53,212 nucleotides of DNA. It comes from an uncultured Pseudomonadota bacterium. Lineage in GTDB: Bacteria; Pseudomonadota; Gammaproteobacteria; Competibacterales; Competibacteraceae. Position 1 is the first letter of the stretch; each line of letters starts with the position of its first letter. Below, one piece after another: positions 51,574-53,212 of the stretch. Made by a program: the position numbers and the translations under genes. The stretch is taken from positions 1 through 53,212 of the forward strand of contig CAIMUS010000338.1 of NCBI GenBank assembly GCA_903844665.1, read 5' to 3'. The notes under the pieces are model-generated. The model saw only the letters and a list, made by a program, of their open reading frames with translations. It was not told the DNA's origin and ran no database searches.

Positions 51574-51664
51574 GTAGGCCGGAATAAGGCCGCCAGCGGC
51601 GACCGTTTCCGGCATGCCCAGGAGCGCCGGAAACGCTCCGCAAGCTCCGCTTATTCCGGCCTAC
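51574..51664. repeat. REP-like element with 15-bp terminal inverted repeats
   Basis: GTAGGCCGGAATAAG (51574-51588) and CTTATTCCGGCCTAC (51650-51664) are perfect reverse complements; an inner pair (GTTTCCGGC and GCCGGAAAC) adds a second stem. It lies between the protease gene and the DUF3147 gene stop. Confidence 0.85.
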
Positions 51665-51671
51665 AACTGGT

Positions 51672-52037
51672 TTACAAAAAGATGCCAAGCTTCCCCAACA
51701 ACCATACCATGGCAAAGTAGGCGACAGCCGTAGTGACACAGGCGAGGCTCAGACTTGGCCAAAAGCTCCAACCCGAGCGAAGCAATGCAGGCAGCAGCAA
51801 GAAGAGGGGGAGCGACGGCAGGACGAGCCAGAAAACGCTTTGCGATAACGACCCGACGCGTTGCGCATCGCCAGTTTCGACATAGAGCCAGATGAAAGCG
51901 AGCAATGACGTCAGAGGCAAGGAGGCAAGTGCTGCAGCCCAGAACGAACTACGTTTTGCGACTTCGGAGACGCCGACGACGACGAGTGCGGTTAGCATGA
52001 CTTTGAAGACGTACTGCCACATGGCTACGTTGAGCAC
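51672..52037 (-). CDS. DUF3147 family membrane protein
   Basis: A 121-residue protein with four membrane helices: YVFKVMLTALVVVGVSEVAK, FWAAALASLPLTSLLAFIWL, SVFWLVLPSLPLFLLLPALL and CVTTAVAYFAMVWLLGKLG. It matches DUF3147 proteins of unknown function. A GTG start at 52037 has AAGGA just upstream; ATG 52022 (WQYVFKV) is the alternative. It may be cotranscribed with the SDR gene 29 bp upstream. Confidence 0.78.
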   Translation of the reverse strand: MLNVAMWQYVFKVMLTALVVVGVSEVAKRSSFWAAALASLPLTSLLAFIWLYVETGDAQRVGSLSQSVFWLVLPSLPLFLLLPALLRSGWSFWPSLSLACVTTAVAYFAMVWLLGKLGIFL

Positions 52038-52068
52038 CTATCCTTCATTAACAGCCTGACGGAGGGAG

Positions 52069-52866
52069 TCATAACCGCTGCCGCCAGCCGGTTTGGCGCA
52101 GCAACCACCTAATCGGCTGCGGCCAGAGGCGATAGAGCAGCAGGCTGAACCGCATCGCGGCGGGCAGTACGATTTCCTGCCGCGGGCGTTCGATGCCCTG
52201 CACGATGGCGGCGGCGACCTGCTCCGGCGTCAGGGTAGGATACCACCGGGCCAGGCTGGGGATCCGTTCCTCGGCGCCGGGATTATGGACCCAATACGGC
52301 GAGCGAACCTTGCCCGCCGTGACGAGGGTGACCTCGATGCCGCTCCCGTGCAGGTCGGCGCGCAGGGCTTCCGTGAAACCCCGTAACGCCCAGCGGGCGG
52401 CAATATAGCCAGTCGCCCCCGGCCAGACGGTATAGGAGGCGATGGACGTCACATTGATAATCTGGCCACGGCGGCGTTGCCGCATCGCCGGCAGGAAGGC
52501 GTGGGTCATGAAGAACGCGGCAAAATAGGGCGCCGCCATCATTTGCACGGCCTCGGCCGGTGGGGTTTCCTCGACGAACAACCAGCGCCCGGCGCCGGCG
52601 TTGTTGATGAGGATATCCGGCGTTCCCACCTCCGTTTGGATCAGGCGTGCAACCTGGGTAGCCATCGTGAGATCCGTCAGATCGACCGGATAGACGCGGG
52701 CTGTGCCGCCGTGGACCGTGATCTCGGCGGCGACCGCCTCCAGGGCGGGTTGGGTACGCGCCAGCAAGAGCACCTGCCCGCCACGGCGCGCGATGGCCTT
52801 GGCCGTGGCGGCGCCGATCCCGCTGGACGCACCGGTAATGAGGACGACCCGACCCCGAAGTTCCAT
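52069..52866 (-). CDS. Short-chain dehydrogenase/reductase
   Basis: A 265-residue SDR enzyme from ATG 52866. The cofactor motif is VVLITGASSGIGAATAKAIA, then DILINNAGAG and NVTSIASYTVWPGATGYIAA. The catalytic Tyr is followed by AARW instead of the usual xxxK, so the active-site Lys appears replaced by Arg (YIAAR). It is probably NADP-dependent; the substrate is unknown. It starts at a TGATG overlap with a short reading frame upstream. Confidence 0.9.
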   Translation of the reverse strand: MELRGRVVLITGASSGIGAATAKAIARRGGQVLLLARTQPALEAVAAEITVHGGTARVYPVDLTDLTMATQVARLIQTEVGTPDILINNAGAGRWLFVEETPPAEAVQMMAAPYFAAFFMTHAFLPAMRQRRRGQIINVTSIASYTVWPGATGYIAARWALRGFTEALRADLHGSGIEVTLVTAGKVRSPYWVHNPGAEERIPSLARWYPTLTPEQVAAAIVQGIERPRQEIVLPAAMRFSLLLYRLWPQPIRWLLRQTGWRQRL

Positions 52867-53070
52867 CACCGGCGCCTATCCCAGAAGAGGGTTTCCAACC
52901 CGGCCAAATCATCACTCAACAGTTCGGGGCGATAGTCTCTTATAGCCACAAAGGGAACTTCCAACGCTCTGATTGAGGATGCACTCGATGACGGCAACGA
53001 GTCGGCCGCTCCGGTGATCTCTGGCGGTGCGACCCAGCATCCGGGCGAGTTTGCTACGCAAGGATAAAAG
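52866..53070 (-). pseudogene. Possible C-terminal remnant cut by an IS end
   Basis: The frame ending VPFVAIRDYRPELLSDDLAG, then LETLFWDRRR overlaps the SDR start as TGATG, which suggests a real upstream gene. Going upstream it runs into the IS end at 53071. A second frame in the same DNA (SGRLVAVIECILNQ) also looks protein-like. I recognise neither; low confidence. Confidence 0.25.
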
Positions 53071-53096
53071 AGGGCTACCCACTTAAGGCGGGACAA
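53071..53096 (+). repeat. Solo end of the window's first insertion sequence
   Basis: AGGGCTACCCACTTAAGGCG and the following GGACAA match the terminal repeat at 1703-1727 (reverse complement) in nearly every base. No transposase follows; the next DNA is the 83-bp palindrome. Either a decayed IS end or a boundary left by deletion. Confidence 0.75.
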
Positions 53097-53103
53097 TCCG
53101 ACC

Positions 53104-53186
53104 CTGGGAGCGCCGCACCCCAGTGCGGCTCTCGCCACTTGCCACTGGCGTCATTACAATGCCGCACTGGGGTGCGGCGCTCCCAG
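53104..53186. repeat. 83-bp palindromic element (25-bp perfect arms)
   Basis: Positions 53104-53128 and 53162-53186 are perfect 25-bp reverse complements (core GGGAGCGCCGCACCCCAGTG), separated by a 33-base loop. A truncated copy with identical arm and loop is at 43843-43913, which suggests recent spread. Confidence 0.92.
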
Positions 53187-53212
53187 GGCGCCAGCGGCAA
53201 CGAATGTCCGGA

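Overview
The window is chromosomal DNA of a GC-rich gammaproteobacterium. The long-form PstA/PstC transporter, SecB, GpsA, Aat/Bpt, OmpW, the UrtBCDE urea transporter and an N-type ATPase operon all fit that class. The dense REP-like palindromes, insertion-sequence pieces and cyanobacteria-like accessory genes (XisI, DUF3368/UPF0175) would suit a large accessory-rich genome such as a Chromatiales or Competibacteraceae relative; this placement is inference. No rRNA, tRNA or CRISPR array was recognised.

Layout: 1-1727, a complete insertion sequence with imperfect terminal repeats. 1914-6227, urea ABC transporter urtBCDE (urtA absent, urtE frameshifted near its end). 6269-6936, a PIN-toxin/antitoxin pair. 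6990-7455, a decayed gene start and nested repeats including a 175-bp MITE-like element. 7456-10717, ureDABC on the minus strand, converging on urt, without ureEFG. 10834-11162, palindromes and a transposase remnant. 11341-15909, a type I restriction-modification locus: hsdR has an internal deletion, hsdM and hsdS look intact, and a DUF559 nuclease gene lies between them. 16007-18590, a GNAT-like protein, aat and bpt in an overlapping operon. 18692-24985, a cyclic-nucleotide-binding protein and pstSCAB-phoU, with a Pho-box-like promoter and a terminator after pstS. 25131-29672, a prs paralogue, a truncated YefM antitoxin, ompW, gpsA, secB, grxC, a rhodanese and a truncated ArsR.

29956-35605 is the most coherent accessory system: a fluoride riboswitch ahead of crcB, DUF190, a HIT protein, a cation/proton antiporter, a UspA protein, an MFS transporter and an enolase. 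Fluoride inhibits enolase, so this reads as export, proton/ion balance and replacement of a poisoned target under one switch. 35639-39462 holds poorly known genes (an alpha/alpha-toroid protein beside XisI, an HNH nuclease, a UPF0175/DUF3368 pair). 39698-43462 is an arsenic cluster (arsR, arsC, ACR3, a permease, a small thioredoxin) containing two truncated genes. 43486-44561 is a graveyard of fragments: an enolase 3' end, a permease, a thioredoxin start and an RND pump end. 44596-50713 is an N-type ATPase operon (atpDCQBEFAG, no atpR or atpH), followed by the first 37 codons of a P-type ATPase. 51043-51532 has an attC-like site followed by an aspartic-protease gene, like an integron cassette. 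The window ends with a DUF3147 gene, an SDR gene, a further copy of the IS end and an 83-bp palindrome.

The linking theme is stress and nutrient handling (urea, phosphate, fluoride, arsenic, ion-motive force) in DNA heavily reshaped by palindromic repeats, many lying exactly at the broken ends of genes.
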